This document shows, piece after piece, positions 50,649 through 60,045 of a DNA stretch of 64,000 bases (position 1 is its first letter; every line of letters begins with the position of its first letter). The DNA comes from Paulinella micropora (lineage: Eukaryota; Cercozoa; Imbricatea; Euglyphida; Paulinellidae). A model generated the notes under the pieces. That model was not told the DNA's origin and did no database searches. It saw only the letters and a program-made list of their open reading frames with translations. The stretch covers positions 40,001 to 104,000 of the forward strand of contig WBZZ01006723.1 in NCBI GenBank assembly GCA_019918135.1, written 5' to 3'. Both the position numbers and the translations under genes were made by a program.

Positions 50649-51485
50649 ATGAGCTGGACCGAACGCGTGCAGTGGGCGCTGCCCAAGGCCGAGAATCTCG
50701 ACAAGAACATGATCGCGTGGATCGTCGTCAACAGCACGAGCGCGCTGCTGCTCGTAGCCGCCGCGGCGTGGCGCCGGCCGTGTTTTGTGCGCACGGAATA
50801 CCGCGCGGCCGTGGCGTTAGCGGCTCTGCTGCACTACTCGGTGTGGTACGCGTTCTTCTGGCTGCCCTGGACCAACGAGGGCTCCGAGCCAATCGCAAGC
50901 CAGCCATGGGCGGCCGGCGAGCTGCTGTTTGTCTGCGCCGGGCTGTTCCTGTACGACAAGCCGTACCTGCAGAATTCCACTTCGCTGGCGCTGGGCTGCG
51001 CGGTCATGTACACGTTGGCAGCGGCGCTGGCGCTGGCGGCGGGATCGGCGGCGGCGGCCTGGGCCCTGCCGCCCGTCGCGCGCGCGCTGCTGTTCATTCC
51101 GGCCGTACAGCGCGGCTGCCGGCGGCTGCTGGAGAAAGCCGGCTCTCAGTACGCGTCGCTGGCCCCGCGGCGGCCCAAGGGCTGGCTGATTGGCAAGGTG
51201 GCCGCTGTGCTGTACGGTTCGTGTGTGCTGGGGTCCCTGGGCGCGATCACGGAGCACATGAAAGGGGCGCGCCTGCTGGCCTTCTCGGCCACGCTCGGCC
51301 TGCTGGCCAGTACGTGGCTCTTGTTGTTGCAGCCGAGAGCCGCGGGAGTTGACATCATCCCGCTAGCCGAAAACAAACCCCAGTACACCGACGGCAAACA
51401 AAAGCCAGTCGAGATCAAACATCATCTACCAAAAGTCGGGGAGGACGAAGACGAAGAAGGCGAAGAAGAAGAACAAGGGCCGTGA
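50649..51485 (+). CDS. Multi-pass membrane protein, 278 aa, paralogue of the next gene
   Basis: The ATG at 50,649 (MSWTERVQWALPKAENL) is followed by about seven hydrophobic segments: MIAWIVVNSTSALLLVAAAAW, ALAALLHYSVWYAFFWLPW, LLFVCAGLFLY, AVMYTLAAALALAAGSAAAAW, ARALLFIPAV, VAAVLYGSCVLGSLGAI and LLAFSATLGLLASTWLLLL. The C-terminal ~50 residues are cytosolic and very acidic (EDEDEEGEEEEQGP). The FFWLPW motif in the second span, the number of spans and the total length match the gene at 51,986, so these are tandem duplicates. A 7TM-like or host-mimicking membrane role is possible but not shown. The frame is intact. ATTAAA follows at 51,488. Confidence 0.65.
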   Translation: MSWTERVQWALPKAENLDKNMIAWIVVNSTSALLLVAAAAWRRPCFVRTEYRAAVALAALLHYSVWYAFFWLPWTNEGSEPIASQPWAAGELLFVCAGLFLYDKPYLQNSTSLALGCAVMYTLAAALALAAGSAAAAWALPPVARALLFIPAVQRGCRRLLEKAGSQYASLAPRRPKGWLIGKVAAVLYGSCVLGSLGAITEHMKGARLLAFSATLGLLASTWLLLLQPRAAGVDIIPLAENKPQYTDGKQKPVEIKHHLPKVGEDEDEEGEEEEQGP

Positions 51486-51487
51486 GA

Positions 51488-51493
51488 ATTAAA
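51488..51493 (+). terminator. ATTAAA polyadenylation signal
   Basis: ATTAAA immediately after the stop codon at 51,485. Confidence 0.4.
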
Positions 51494-51985
51494 AAATTCT
51501 TTTACGTGCGGGCCACACCTACTTACTAAAAAAAAGTTCCCGGCTCTGAGATGAAGAGAAGGCGGACCGGCCGTGCAAGAGCTACAAGCGACGGGGGGAA
51601 AAAGTGACTTTGTGCAAAACAGCCTAGTACCGGAGCGGGAAGAAAAAAAGAAAAGGTGACTTACTTTGTGCAAAAACGGCCTACCGGGGCGGGGGATAGT
51701 GGGAGAAGGGGCTTTTTGCCAGGGAGGATTGCCACTGGTAGTTTTCTTTTCTGGTCGCGCCCCCGTCCCGTCCCCCCCCCCCCCCCCCCGATCGCGCTGC
51801 GCTCAACGGAGGGAAAAGTGGGGGGGGGGGGGAAGAGGAAGGAAAACAGGGAGTCTCCCCCCCCCCCCCCCACGCTCCCTTTTTGTGTCGTAAACGGGGG
51901 AACGGCAGAGTGTGGGGTGCAAGCCAAACCAAATTTTTTTGGGAAGGGTGTGCAGCAGGCTTTATTTGTCCTGTCTGTTGGCAAG
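51494..51985. other. Intergenic, G/C homopolymers, no gene seen
   Basis: C runs near 51,772-51,790 and 51,857-51,872 and a G run near 51,821. The spacer probably carries the promoter of the next membrane gene. Confidence 0.4.
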
Positions 51986-52825
51986 ATGTCGTCCGGACGG
52001 GAGAACGCGAGCAAGATTGGCTGGCTCGCTTTCCACTGGGGCAATGCGCTGGTGCTGGTGACCCTGTGTTGCAAGCAGTGGCTGCGCCTCCGACGCCTCG
52101 CGCCACGTCGCGCTGCGAATGTCGCGGAGGGCCCGCCGCCCGCCGTGATCGTGGGCTACAGCAGCACTGCGGTGCTCAACACCGACCGGCCGCGGACGGT
52201 GGCGTGCCTGGCGCTGCTGCGCGCGATGCTGTGGACCATCTTTTTTTGGCTGCCCTGGGCGCGCGGCCGCCAACCCGCCGTGGGCTGGGCGCTGAGCGAG
52301 GCGGCCGTGTTTTCCGTGGTGCTCCTCCTGTTCGCGCGCGCCTACGACCCCGGCCGCGACTTGCTGGAGTGCGCCTGCGCCCTGGCGCTGCTCGTGGCCT
52401 ACACGGTGATGACAGTCGCGGCCGTGAAGTCGGTGGTGGCGGCGTGGCTCGTGGTACCGCTGGCGCTGGCGCTGGGGGCCGCGGTAGTTTTCGCGCGGCG
52501 GCTGTGGCAGAAGTCCGCGATCCGCGTGCAGCCGCCGTACGAACCGCTCGCGCCGGCCGCCGGCCTGCCCAGGCTCGCGCCGGCGGTTTGTTTGCTCATC
52601 TCGCTGTCGTGCGCCGTCGCCGCCGCGGGCGCCGCCGGTCGTGGCGAAGCTCTGGCGCTGGCGGCCGCGCTGGGCTTCGCGCTGGTGGCGTGGCCGCTGT
52701 TTGCGCAGCCGGACCTGTACAACCGGCACAACAATTGCCAACGCCGGACGCCGGTGATATCGTCCGAGAGAACACGGGTGGTCATGCCGTTCACGGCGGG
52801 GGGTAGCACAGGCGCTCAGACGTGA
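51986..52825 (+). CDS. Multi-pass membrane protein, 279 aa, paralogue of the preceding gene
   Basis: It begins MSSGRENASKIGWLAFHWGN at the ATG 51,986 and shows about seven hydrophobic segments, including LLRAMLWTIFFWLPWARG, which matches HYSVWYAFFWLPW of the preceding gene, and later LALLVAYTVMTVAAV, AAWLVVPLALALGAAVVF, PAVCLLISLSCAVAAAG and LALAAALGFALVAWPLF. The cytosolic tail is short and polar, not acidic as in its partner. Intact frame, TGA at 52,823. Function unknown. Confidence 0.65.
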   Translation: MSSGRENASKIGWLAFHWGNALVLVTLCCKQWLRLRRLAPRRAANVAEGPPPAVIVGYSSTAVLNTDRPRTVACLALLRAMLWTIFFWLPWARGRQPAVGWALSEAAVFSVVLLLFARAYDPGRDLLECACALALLVAYTVMTVAAVKSVVAAWLVVPLALALGAAVVFARRLWQKSAIRVQPPYEPLAPAAGLPRLAPAVCLLISLSCAVAAAGAAGRGEALALAAALGFALVAWPLFAQPDLYNRHNNCQRRTPVISSERTRVVMPFTAGGSTGAQT

Positions 52826-53461
52826 ACAGCCCTCTCCCCCCGCCTCTCGTCTGTGTCTGTTTCACCAAGAAGAACAAAAAAAGCAGACTGGTGCTATGAC
52901 GGCCTCGCAAAAAAAATTAGACGTGTACGTGACAGAAACGGAGGAATGCAAAGAAAGCCAAAAAATATATACAGAGAGAGAGCCATGAAAGATAGGAAAA
53001 GATAGTGAGTGGGGGGGGGGGGGGCAAGCGCGCGGGGAGGGGTGCCGTCCCCTTCCTTGCCGACCATGACATTTCCGCGCCAATGGACGAAACCTCTCTT
53101 GTCATTCGCGGTCAGGGGGGGGGGGAGAGACGGGAGGGGAGAAACCACTGGAAAAAAAACGAAGACCGAAAAAAATCGACGCGAAGGGAGCGGAGGGGGG
53201 GGGGGCGAGCAGGATGCTTGAGAAAAAGGCTGGAAAACAAAAAATAAGAAGCAGAAAACAGGGGGGGGGGGAGCGAGAGAGAAGTGGGCAAGAAAAAGTC
53301 GGGACAGGCACGGTTTAGATTTTTTGTTTAAGTAGGTAAAAGGGTAGAGTGTAGAAAAAAGCCCCAGTCAATTTTTCCTTCCCTTCGACTTCTCGCCAAC
53401 AAGAACAGCACCCAAAGAAAATCAAACAAAAAGAGGAGAAGTACTGCAAAAGATAGAAACG
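52826..53461. other. Intergenic with G tracts and (AGAG) runs
   Basis: Four G8+ runs (about 53,011, 53,117, 53,197 and 53,261) in purine-rich sequence, then an AT-rich leader before the ATG at 53,462. No gene is seen. Confidence 0.4.
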
Positions 53462-56374
53462 ATGTCTCAGCGCATACCAGGGGTCGCGTGTTTCAATGCA
53501 GTGCATAAGCCTGCGGGCCAAGGTGTTCTGGTCATGACTCCACAAGCGGTGTATCTTGACAGTGCAGGAAAGCACCCGCGTGTTTGCGAAACCGACCCTG
53601 CCAAAAGCGTAGACCGGCTGCTAGCTATCGAGCAAACCCTACGCCTTATGCCCTACAAGCTCGCAACGTTTGTGATAGATCTGTTTCCATCACAGCAGCT
53701 CTGGTTCCAGAACTCTGTGCTAAATCCAGCGCCAGCACAAGTGTCAGGCCTTACTGATCAAAAAGACAGTGTAAAATACATCTAGAGTCCTGACAAAGTT
53801 GAGAATCCTGTGACTATAACGGAACCAAAATACGAGGCCTATGGCCAGCCTGCTGATCTGCGTTCCCGCGTGCTGGAATATCTAGAGCCTTACTGTACGA
53901 GCGCCACCACCGGCCCAACCGCCATAAAAGTGCCGCAAGAAAAGGGCAATGCTTGGGAACAAACGGTAAAGCTTGGTTATCTCAAATCTCCGGGCAAACA
54001 AGCCTACACCAAGACTTCAGCCATCGACGATGACAAGTTCACGACGGTCTTTTCGCCACAAGCGGGCGACGCCCTCGCTTGTACGCTCTTTTACAAGAAC
54101 CAGCGGTCAGGCCTGGGCGAAACGTCGGCCGTGTACGCGAACGACGGCATAACTCCCGTAGAATGCAACGGACATACGCTGCCGGAAATCTTCCAGGCAC
54201 AGAGAGTCGACGAGGTAGTGATTGTCGGCTTCGACGCGGAGGGCGCCGTCGCTCGCACGGCGGCCGACCTAGCGTGCAAAGGCTTCCGAGTGCACATCAT
54301 CGAGGCGGCAACGCTCGGCTTCACTAAGAATGGGCTCTACGGCGTGTGCCACAGGGTCGACGGCGCACCAGAAAATCTGTACGCGGTGAAACGCGACAAG
54401 ATGCACCCTTGCTGTAATCAGCCGTGCCGCCACGAGAATGCGTTTGTGTACATCTGGCCAACGGTGGAGGAATTTGCTAAATGCCACGTGAATGCTATTA
54501 AGCACCGGGACTCGAAGTGGACCCTGCCCAGAAACCTGTTCTGCGCTGCAGACATTGATCTGTTCAGACGGCTGACCTTCCCGTTGCACGTGGGCCAGAA
54601 TGCGCAGACTGCGATGCACGAGGGGGCCGCGCGCGCCGCTGCCGAAATACAAGACCCAGCCAAAGCTACTACGGAGAGCTGCGGGTTAAGTTTTGGATAT
54701 GACCCGGTTTCACGCGATTACAAAAACCCGCGGGACGTGGGGATCGACCGCGAACATCGCGGGCCCCAGTTCTGCCGGCCCATGTATGAACTAAAATATC
54801 CCCCGCAAAGCGAGTGGCGCGTCAATGCCAGAGCCCTAGCGCCCGCGGGCGGGAAGTCCGCCAGCACTAGAGCCGCGACTGCGCGGGCTCCCTTGTCCGA
54901 CGGCTCAGCCAGATTGATAGTGGGCGCGGCCAACACGCGCCTGTACGGGCTCGGCGTCCTGATTCTTTACAGAAACGACAACACCATCAATTTCTTCAGT
55001 AGCCTGCACGAAGCCCAAGCGAAATTGCAACAGGTCCACACATTCTGTGACTACGCTGCGATTCAGATCCTAGATGTCTACGTCTAGACCCTGTACACGT
55101 TCTTGCTGGGGCAGCCTTTGCCAGAGACAACGAGTCCAGGGCTAAACCTTAACGGTGCATTTGTAACCATTCAGCCTGCAAACAACGTGTCCGCCACAGT
55201 CGCAGGCTCAACTACCACTGCCTTTAGAAACGGTGGTTCAGTACCGCTCACCACGCCCCCAAGCGGCGGTGGAGCAGCCCCGAAGTCTAGCGGCAGTGGT
55301 TACCTCATGGTTACCACACCTGCTCCTCCCAACAAAGCTGGCTTCGAGAAAGACGATGCAGGCTGGCCAAAGTACAAGGACGTTTTCCCAGACTTCTCCG
55401 CAACTACGGAAATAGGAACTGACGTGCTCAATAGTTCGGCAAAAGATGCGGGTGGTTATCAGCCTTGCTTCCGGGTTTTTGTGATGTTCGCGCTCCTGCA
55501 CGCCGAAGCCGAACGGCTGTACGATCAAGCCAAAGGTACTCTTAGTCAGCGCGACGTGCTGCGCCAGCTGGGCGTAGAGTTGGTCAACTATGTTACGGGC
55601 TACGTTGACTCCACTGGCAGGCTGGGGAAGGAGCACTGTGACAAGTACCCGTGCGCTTATACTCAGGCCAGGCCTCAGGTCAAAGCCGAGCTACAAACTT
55701 TGCAGGGCCTGGTAGAGCGAAATTACAAGGTTGTCGTGGCCAGGTTTGGTAAGCAGCTTTCCATAAAAATGGCGGATGCGCCAGCAAAGCTACAAGGTTG
55801 GCTGGGTAAAGATTTTGCAGAATTTCAGACCTCGTACGCGTACGTCGTAAAAGAGACGATTGAGCAGCACTGGCAAGAACGCCTGCCCGACCCCACTGCC
55901 TACAAAATCGTTGACGAAATCACGTACGCACGAACGATCATGGTTGCAGACGAAATTGATGGCTTGCTCGAGGTCCACAAAGAGCACCAAACGCAACACC
56001 CGCGCTGTGCCGTCCAGGCCCAACCATATCCTCAGGACGTGCGTCAGCTCTTCGTGCAGCAAGTAGCGAACGAGGCGGAAAGGCATGGCTGCACGGATGC
56101 AGCAAACACGTTTTATGGCATTCTGTGGCCGCCCAAGAACGACACCGCTTGTGCTGCCCACATCAAGTCCATCGGGGGGCCAAACCCGAGCCAGATCCAG
56201 ACCGCGGCACTGCTGGTACCAAGCAAACCTACCCCGGAAGAAGAAAAGAATCTCCTCCACAGCCTCGCATATCACGTTCACGGCCGCTGCGCCCCAAAGG
56301 TGTTCATGCTTGTTGGTTACCCGGACGGCCACAACAGCATTGCGCTGTGCTCGCCGTCGTCCCCGGAGGCCTAG
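53462..56374 (+). CDS. 971-codon frame with two in-frame TAG codons; isochorismatase-like fold in the first half
   Basis: Starting at ATG 53,462, one frame runs to TAG 56,372 and is interrupted only by TAG at codons 108 (53,783) and 542 (55,085). No ATG opens the second or third segment (the first start-like codons are GTG and TTG). The first 270 codons look like a cysteine-hydrolase/isochorismatase fold: LATFVIDLFPSQQLWF (Asp73), then after the first TAG LFYKNQRSG (Lys212) and TLPEIFQAQRVDEVVIVGFD, AVARTAADLACKGFRVHIIEA. The usual catalytic Cys before V..TA is Ala (about residue 263), so the enzyme would be inactive. Because the fold spans the TAG, one protein is implied. The rest (about residues 280-970) is not recognised. 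GC is lower than in the neighbouring genes and no frameshift is seen. Confidence 0.6.
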
Positions 56375-56450
56375 GTGACTGAAATCCAGGCGAAAAGAAA
56401 GCCTAATTCGGATGAAGTGAAAAAAGAATTAGCTGCGTTTTGGTTTTTTT

Positions 56451-56456
56451 ATTAAA
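56451..56456 (+). terminator. ATTAAA polyadenylation signal (AATAAA on the opposite strand)
   Basis: TTTTATTAAAC lies 77 bases after the stop at 56,374. The complementary strand reads TTTAATAAAA, so it could serve both directions. Confidence 0.45.
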
Positions 56457-56519
56457 CTAAGCTTTTTACAGAAAACACGAGCCCCGAGCGCTACCTCCAA
56501 CGAGAGGAGCTAGCTCTCC

Positions 56520-57038
56520 ACGTGGGCCGGCCAGCCGCCCTCGGCGTGGCGACCCCCCCGCGACGAGCAGGGAAGTGCAGCGCCGCCACCGTCCCTCTTC
56601 TTAGCCTGCCCGCCGCGGCGACGCCAGTCGTCGGTGACCCAGCCCCCGCCACCGCGGCTCCCCCCCCCCCCCCCCCCCCCCCCCCCCGCGGCTCCCCCCC
56701 CCGCGGCCTCACCGGCGCCCCCTGCCCCCACGCCTACGCCAGCCAGGACCGGCGTCGGGCCAGCGCCGGCGGCTGCCGCCCGAGCCAGCGCCCGGCCCGG
56801 CCGATCCGTACCACGGCTGCACAGGACAGGCCCCGGGCCGCGACCAGGAGGATCCCCGGAGGAGGATCCCCCCTTTGACCCTTGCTTCCAGAACCTGCCC
56901 CCGCTCGCGCTCTCCGGCCCCGGCGCCACGTACTCCAGCCTCAAGTGGATCCAGCCATGCCCCCGCTCTGTTCCTCTTGTAGCCCCCCCCCCCCCCCTCT
57001 CCCTCCTCCCCGCGTCAGCCTCAACCACGGCTCAATAA
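56520..57038 (+). CDS. Proline-rich protein ending in an AATAAA-embedded stop
   Basis: The 3' part of this frame (EDPPFDPCFQNLPPLALSG, then YSSLKWIQPCPRSV) has sensible composition and ends at TAA 57,036, which is itself part of AATAAA (57,034-57,039). Upstream it is Pro/Ala-rich, crosses a C27 run at 56,661-56,687 where the frame is uncertain, and lacks an ATG (first start-like codon GTG at 56,522). A long minus-strand frame over the same bases (Gly-rich) is the alternative; I prefer plus because of the stop/poly-A arrangement also seen at 58,727. The function is unknown. Confidence 0.35.
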   Translation, partial: TWAGQPPSAWRPPRDEQGSAAPPPSLFLACPPRRRQSSVTQPPPPRLPPPPPPPPPAAPPPAASPAPPAPTPTPARTGVGPAPAAAARASARPGRSVPRLHRTGPGPRPGGSPEEDPPFDPCFQNLPPLALSGPGATYSSLKWIQPCPRSVPLVAPPPPLSLLPASASTTAQ

Positions 57039-57039
57039 A
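57034..57039 (+). terminator. AATAAA polyadenylation signal containing the stop codon
   Basis: CTCAATAAAG: the TAA stop of the proline-rich frame lies inside the AATAAA signal. Confidence 0.5.
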
Positions 57040-57381
57040 GCAAGTGACGGTCGCGTGAACTGGCTACGAGCTATCCCCGGCCGGCGCGGGCCCGGCGGCG
57101 CCGGCCGGCAGAGAGAGGGGGGGGGGGGGAGAGAGACCGCCGGGCGGCCGCGGGGCACGGGAAAGACCACCCGGGGGGGGAGGGTGGCGCGCGCCGCTAC
57201 CACCCCGGGGTGGGGGCGTGGCCGGGGGGGCGGGGGGCGCCGCCCGGCACGTGCCGGTAGGGGGGGGCGCGGTCCGCGGGGGGGGGGGGGGGGGGGGGGG
57301 GAGGGGCCGTGCCCCCTCGGGCCACGTCAGCCAGGGCCGGCCCAGAAAACAGGAGGCGGCCTTGCTCCACCTGCACCCTCG
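57040..57381. other. G-rich intergenic region
   Basis: Two G tracts, the longer about 22 bases near 57,280, in sequence above 75% G+C by eye. No gene; probable promoter of the nuclease gene. Confidence 0.4.
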
Positions 57382-58727
57382 ATGGGCTTGTATGACGGCT
57401 GGAAGACCTTGGGGCGCCTGTGCCCCGCCGAGTTGGAGGCCTCGCGGCTGGAGCACCCCGCCGGTGCGCTCGGGGAGCTGGGCCCCGTGGCCGTAGTGCA
57501 GGACACGCTGGTCCAGTTGCAGGTGCTGGCGTACCAGGCCCGCCAGGCCCGTCCCGGTACGCCGGCCAATGTGTGCTTGTGGCCCGGGCTCGCCGCGGGC
57601 CTGCTCACGCACACGCTCGAGTACTGGACGGGGGCGGGGGGCGCGGCGCCCGCGCTGCTGGTGCTGGTAGCCGACAAGCCCGAGCACGTGACCCGGCTCA
57701 AGGCCGAGACGCAGGCCAGGCGGGTCCGGGCCCTGGAGAAGAAGAGCCCGTTTGTCAAGCTGCCGGCCGGCGAGCTCGCCATCGACCCCGGCACCGAACG
57801 CATCCTGCATGTACAGCCGGGGGGCGCGGTGGTCGTGCCCGGCGCCTTTGTCGAAGACCTGCTGGGGGAGCGCACCGCGCGCGCGTTGCTGCTCAGGCAC
57901 CTGGGACAGCTCCTGCTGGGGCAGGACTGGCTGCGGCACCGGCTGGCCCGCGCGGGCACGGACGTGGTGCTGGACCTCGGCGGGGGGTGTTGCTGGACCT
58001 CGGCGGGGGGTGTTGCTGGCGCCTGCCGGCCGGCGCCAAGGCGTGGGAAAAACACGCGGGGGACGGGCCCTGGGCGCCCGTGACGGCGGGCGAGGCCGAC
58101 GTGGGGTGCTTTGGGTGGGCGCTGCGGTGGTGGTCGCTGCACGGCCGCGCTGCGCTGGCGGCGGTGGAAACCACCGACACCGACTTCTGGCTGCTGGGCC
58201 TGCTGCTGCTGGCCTCGCCCGCCGGTCGGGGCAGCAGGCTCTGGCTGCGTTTCTACCACAAGCACCTGCTGGACCTAGCCCGCACCCACGAGCGGCTGCG
58301 CGCCGGCCACAAGCTGTGGCCCGTGCTGCGCGCGCTGAGCCTGAACGGCTCAGACTTTTTGCAGCACAAGGACGTGTGCCCGGGGGTAGGCGGCGAGTAC
58401 CTCTTCCGTGTGCAGGTGCTCCGGCACCACCCGTCACGCGAGGCCCTGGCGTACGCCGACTTCGCCGGCTTCCTGCGCGACGTCTGCGACACCTACAGTC
58501 TCAAGGCCAACCGGCCGCCGGCGCCGCCGGATTGTGACGCGCTCGAACTGCACGAGCGGCTCGCCCGCGTGCACAAGAAGCTGCCGGCGCTAGACCAGCT
58601 GCGCCGGAGTTGGACCCTCCATACCCAACAGTGCGACTACTGGATCGGGAGCCTGCGGGGCCTAGCGCCCCGGCCGGAGCCGGCCCAGGTGCCGGAACCC
58701 TTGAAGGTAGCCAGTACGAGTCAATAA
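57382..58727 (+). pseudogene. XPG/FEN1-like structure-specific nuclease, frame broken by a 23-bp duplication
   Basis: The start MGLYDGWKTLGRLC at ATG 57,382 resembles the conserved N-terminus of FEN1/XPG nucleases (MGI.GLW..L). Further on come an I-region pattern (TAGEADVGCFGWALRWW, then VETTDTDFWLLGLLLL) and LSLNGSDFLQHKDVCPGVGG, matching the acidic I-domain residues and the G.DYL..GVG helix-hairpin-helix. Such enzymes cut flaps and junctions during replication or repair. The first frame is lost at 57,968-58,013, where a 23-bp unit (TGCTGGACCTCGGCGGGGGG plus TGT) is duplicated in tandem; 23 bases exactly account for the shift to the frame that continues to TAA 58,725. The stop lies inside AATAAA. 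Confidence 0.55.
57968..58013 (+). repeat. 23-bp tandem duplication causing a frameshift
   Basis: The unit TGCTGGACCTCGGCGGGGGG plus TGT occurs at 57,968-57,990 and again at 57,991-58,013, followed by a partial third (TGCTGG). Confidence 0.9.
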
Positions 58728-58728
58728 A
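58723..58728 (+). terminator. AATAAA polyadenylation signal containing the stop codon
   Basis: GTCAATAAAAG: the TAA stop of the nuclease gene is part of AATAAA. Confidence 0.6.
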
Positions 58729-58879
58729 AGAAGCAGCAGGAGTAAGTCCTAGTTTATGTCATTGACCAGAGAGAGAAAGAGGGGAGTGGGGTACCTCCGG
58801 CCAACCAGGCGGGGGGGAGGGGGGGACGGCGAGCCCGCCCGGTTGATCCATTCCTGCCGGGGCGCCGGGGACACTGCCG

Positions 58880-60045
58880 CTAGCGCGCCACGAGCCGCAG
58901 GCGCGGCGCCTCGGACAAGCGGGCCAGGCCGGCGTCCGTGAGCCGGTGGCAGTCGGACAGGTCTAGGCGCCGCAGGTTGCGCAGCCCGGACAGGTGGGCC
59001 AGGCCGGCGTCCGTGAGCTGGTCGCAGTAGGCAAGGTCTAGCTGCCGCAGGCCCTGCAGCCCGGACAAGCGGGCCAGACCAGCGTCCGTGAACTGGTCGC
59101 AGCCGGACAGGTTGAGGTACCGCAGGCTGCTCAGCCCGGACAAGTGGGCCAGGCTGGCGTCCAGGAGCTGGTGGCAGCCGGACAGGTCTAGGTGCCACAG
59201 GCCGCGCAGCCTGGACAAGCTTCAGGTACCGCAGGCTGGCGTCCGTGAGCGATACGCAGTCGGAGAGCTTCAGGTACCGCAGGCTGTGCTGTCCGGAAAA
59301 GGGGGGCAGGCGTCCAGGAGCAGGCGGCAGCCGGACAGGTTGAGGTACCGCAGGTTGTGCAGCCCGTACAAGCGGGCTAGACTGGCGTCCGTGAGCACTA
59401 TGCAGCCGGACAGGTTGAGGTACCGCAGGCTGTCCAGCTGGGACAAGTGGGGGGGGCCGGCGTCAGTGAGCTGGTGGCAGCCGGATAAGTCAAGCTGCCG
59501 CAGGCTGTGCAGCCGGGACAAGTGGGCCAGGCCGGTGCCCGTGAGCTGGTGGCAGCCGGATAAGTCAAGCTGTCGCAGGCTGTGCAGCCTGGACAAGTGG
59601 GCCAGGCCGGCGTCCGTGAGCCGGTTGCAGCCCCCGAGGTTAACGTGCCGCAGGGCGCACAGCCCCGACAGCCCCTTGAGCCCCGCGTCCTCCAGCCGAT
59701 GGCAGCCGGAGAGCTCCAGGCGTTGCAGGCTATGCAGCCCCGACAGCCCCGCGAGCCCGTCCGTGAGCTCCGTGCAGCCAGAGAGGCCCAGACGCTCCAA
59801 GCAACGAAGCTCGGCCACGGCTTGCAGCTCGGCCCGGGGGAGTTCGCTCCGGCCGTACCACAGCTCCAGCCACTTGATACAGGGGAAGACCGCTGGCAGG
59901 AGCGCGGTCGCCTGCCGTAGGCCACAGGTCAGCGTGATGATGGCCCGGTCCACCTCCACGTTCCGAAAGCAGTGTCCCGCCAGGGCCTCCAGGCACGCGG
60001 AGTACAGCCAGAGCTCTGCTACGCGCGTGCGGGCGCGTTCTGGTC
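58880..60045 (-). pseudogene. Leucine-rich-repeat protein, 5'-truncated at the PLV junction and frameshifted
   Basis: About 14 LRR units of ~25 residues (L..LRYLNLSGC..LTDAGLAHLSG, the cysteine-containing type) fill the frame. The N-terminal text ARTRVAELWLYSACLEALAGHCFRNVEVDRAI lacks a start codon and runs into a stop in AT-rich sequence just past 60,050, so the beginning of the gene has been lost at the junction. A frameshift near 59,280 separates two repeat blocks (59,959-59,270 and 59,218-58,880). Cys-containing LRRs usually occur in F-box and related ubiquitin-ligase adaptors; giant viruses and amoebal bacteria carry similar families. It ends at TAG 58,880, converging with the nuclease gene. 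Confidence 0.7.

Noticed and set aside
56510..57028. Minus-strand Gly-rich ORF opposite the proline-rich gene
   Set aside because: It has no ATG, and the plus frame ends in a stop inside AATAAA as at 58,727. The choice is not certain.
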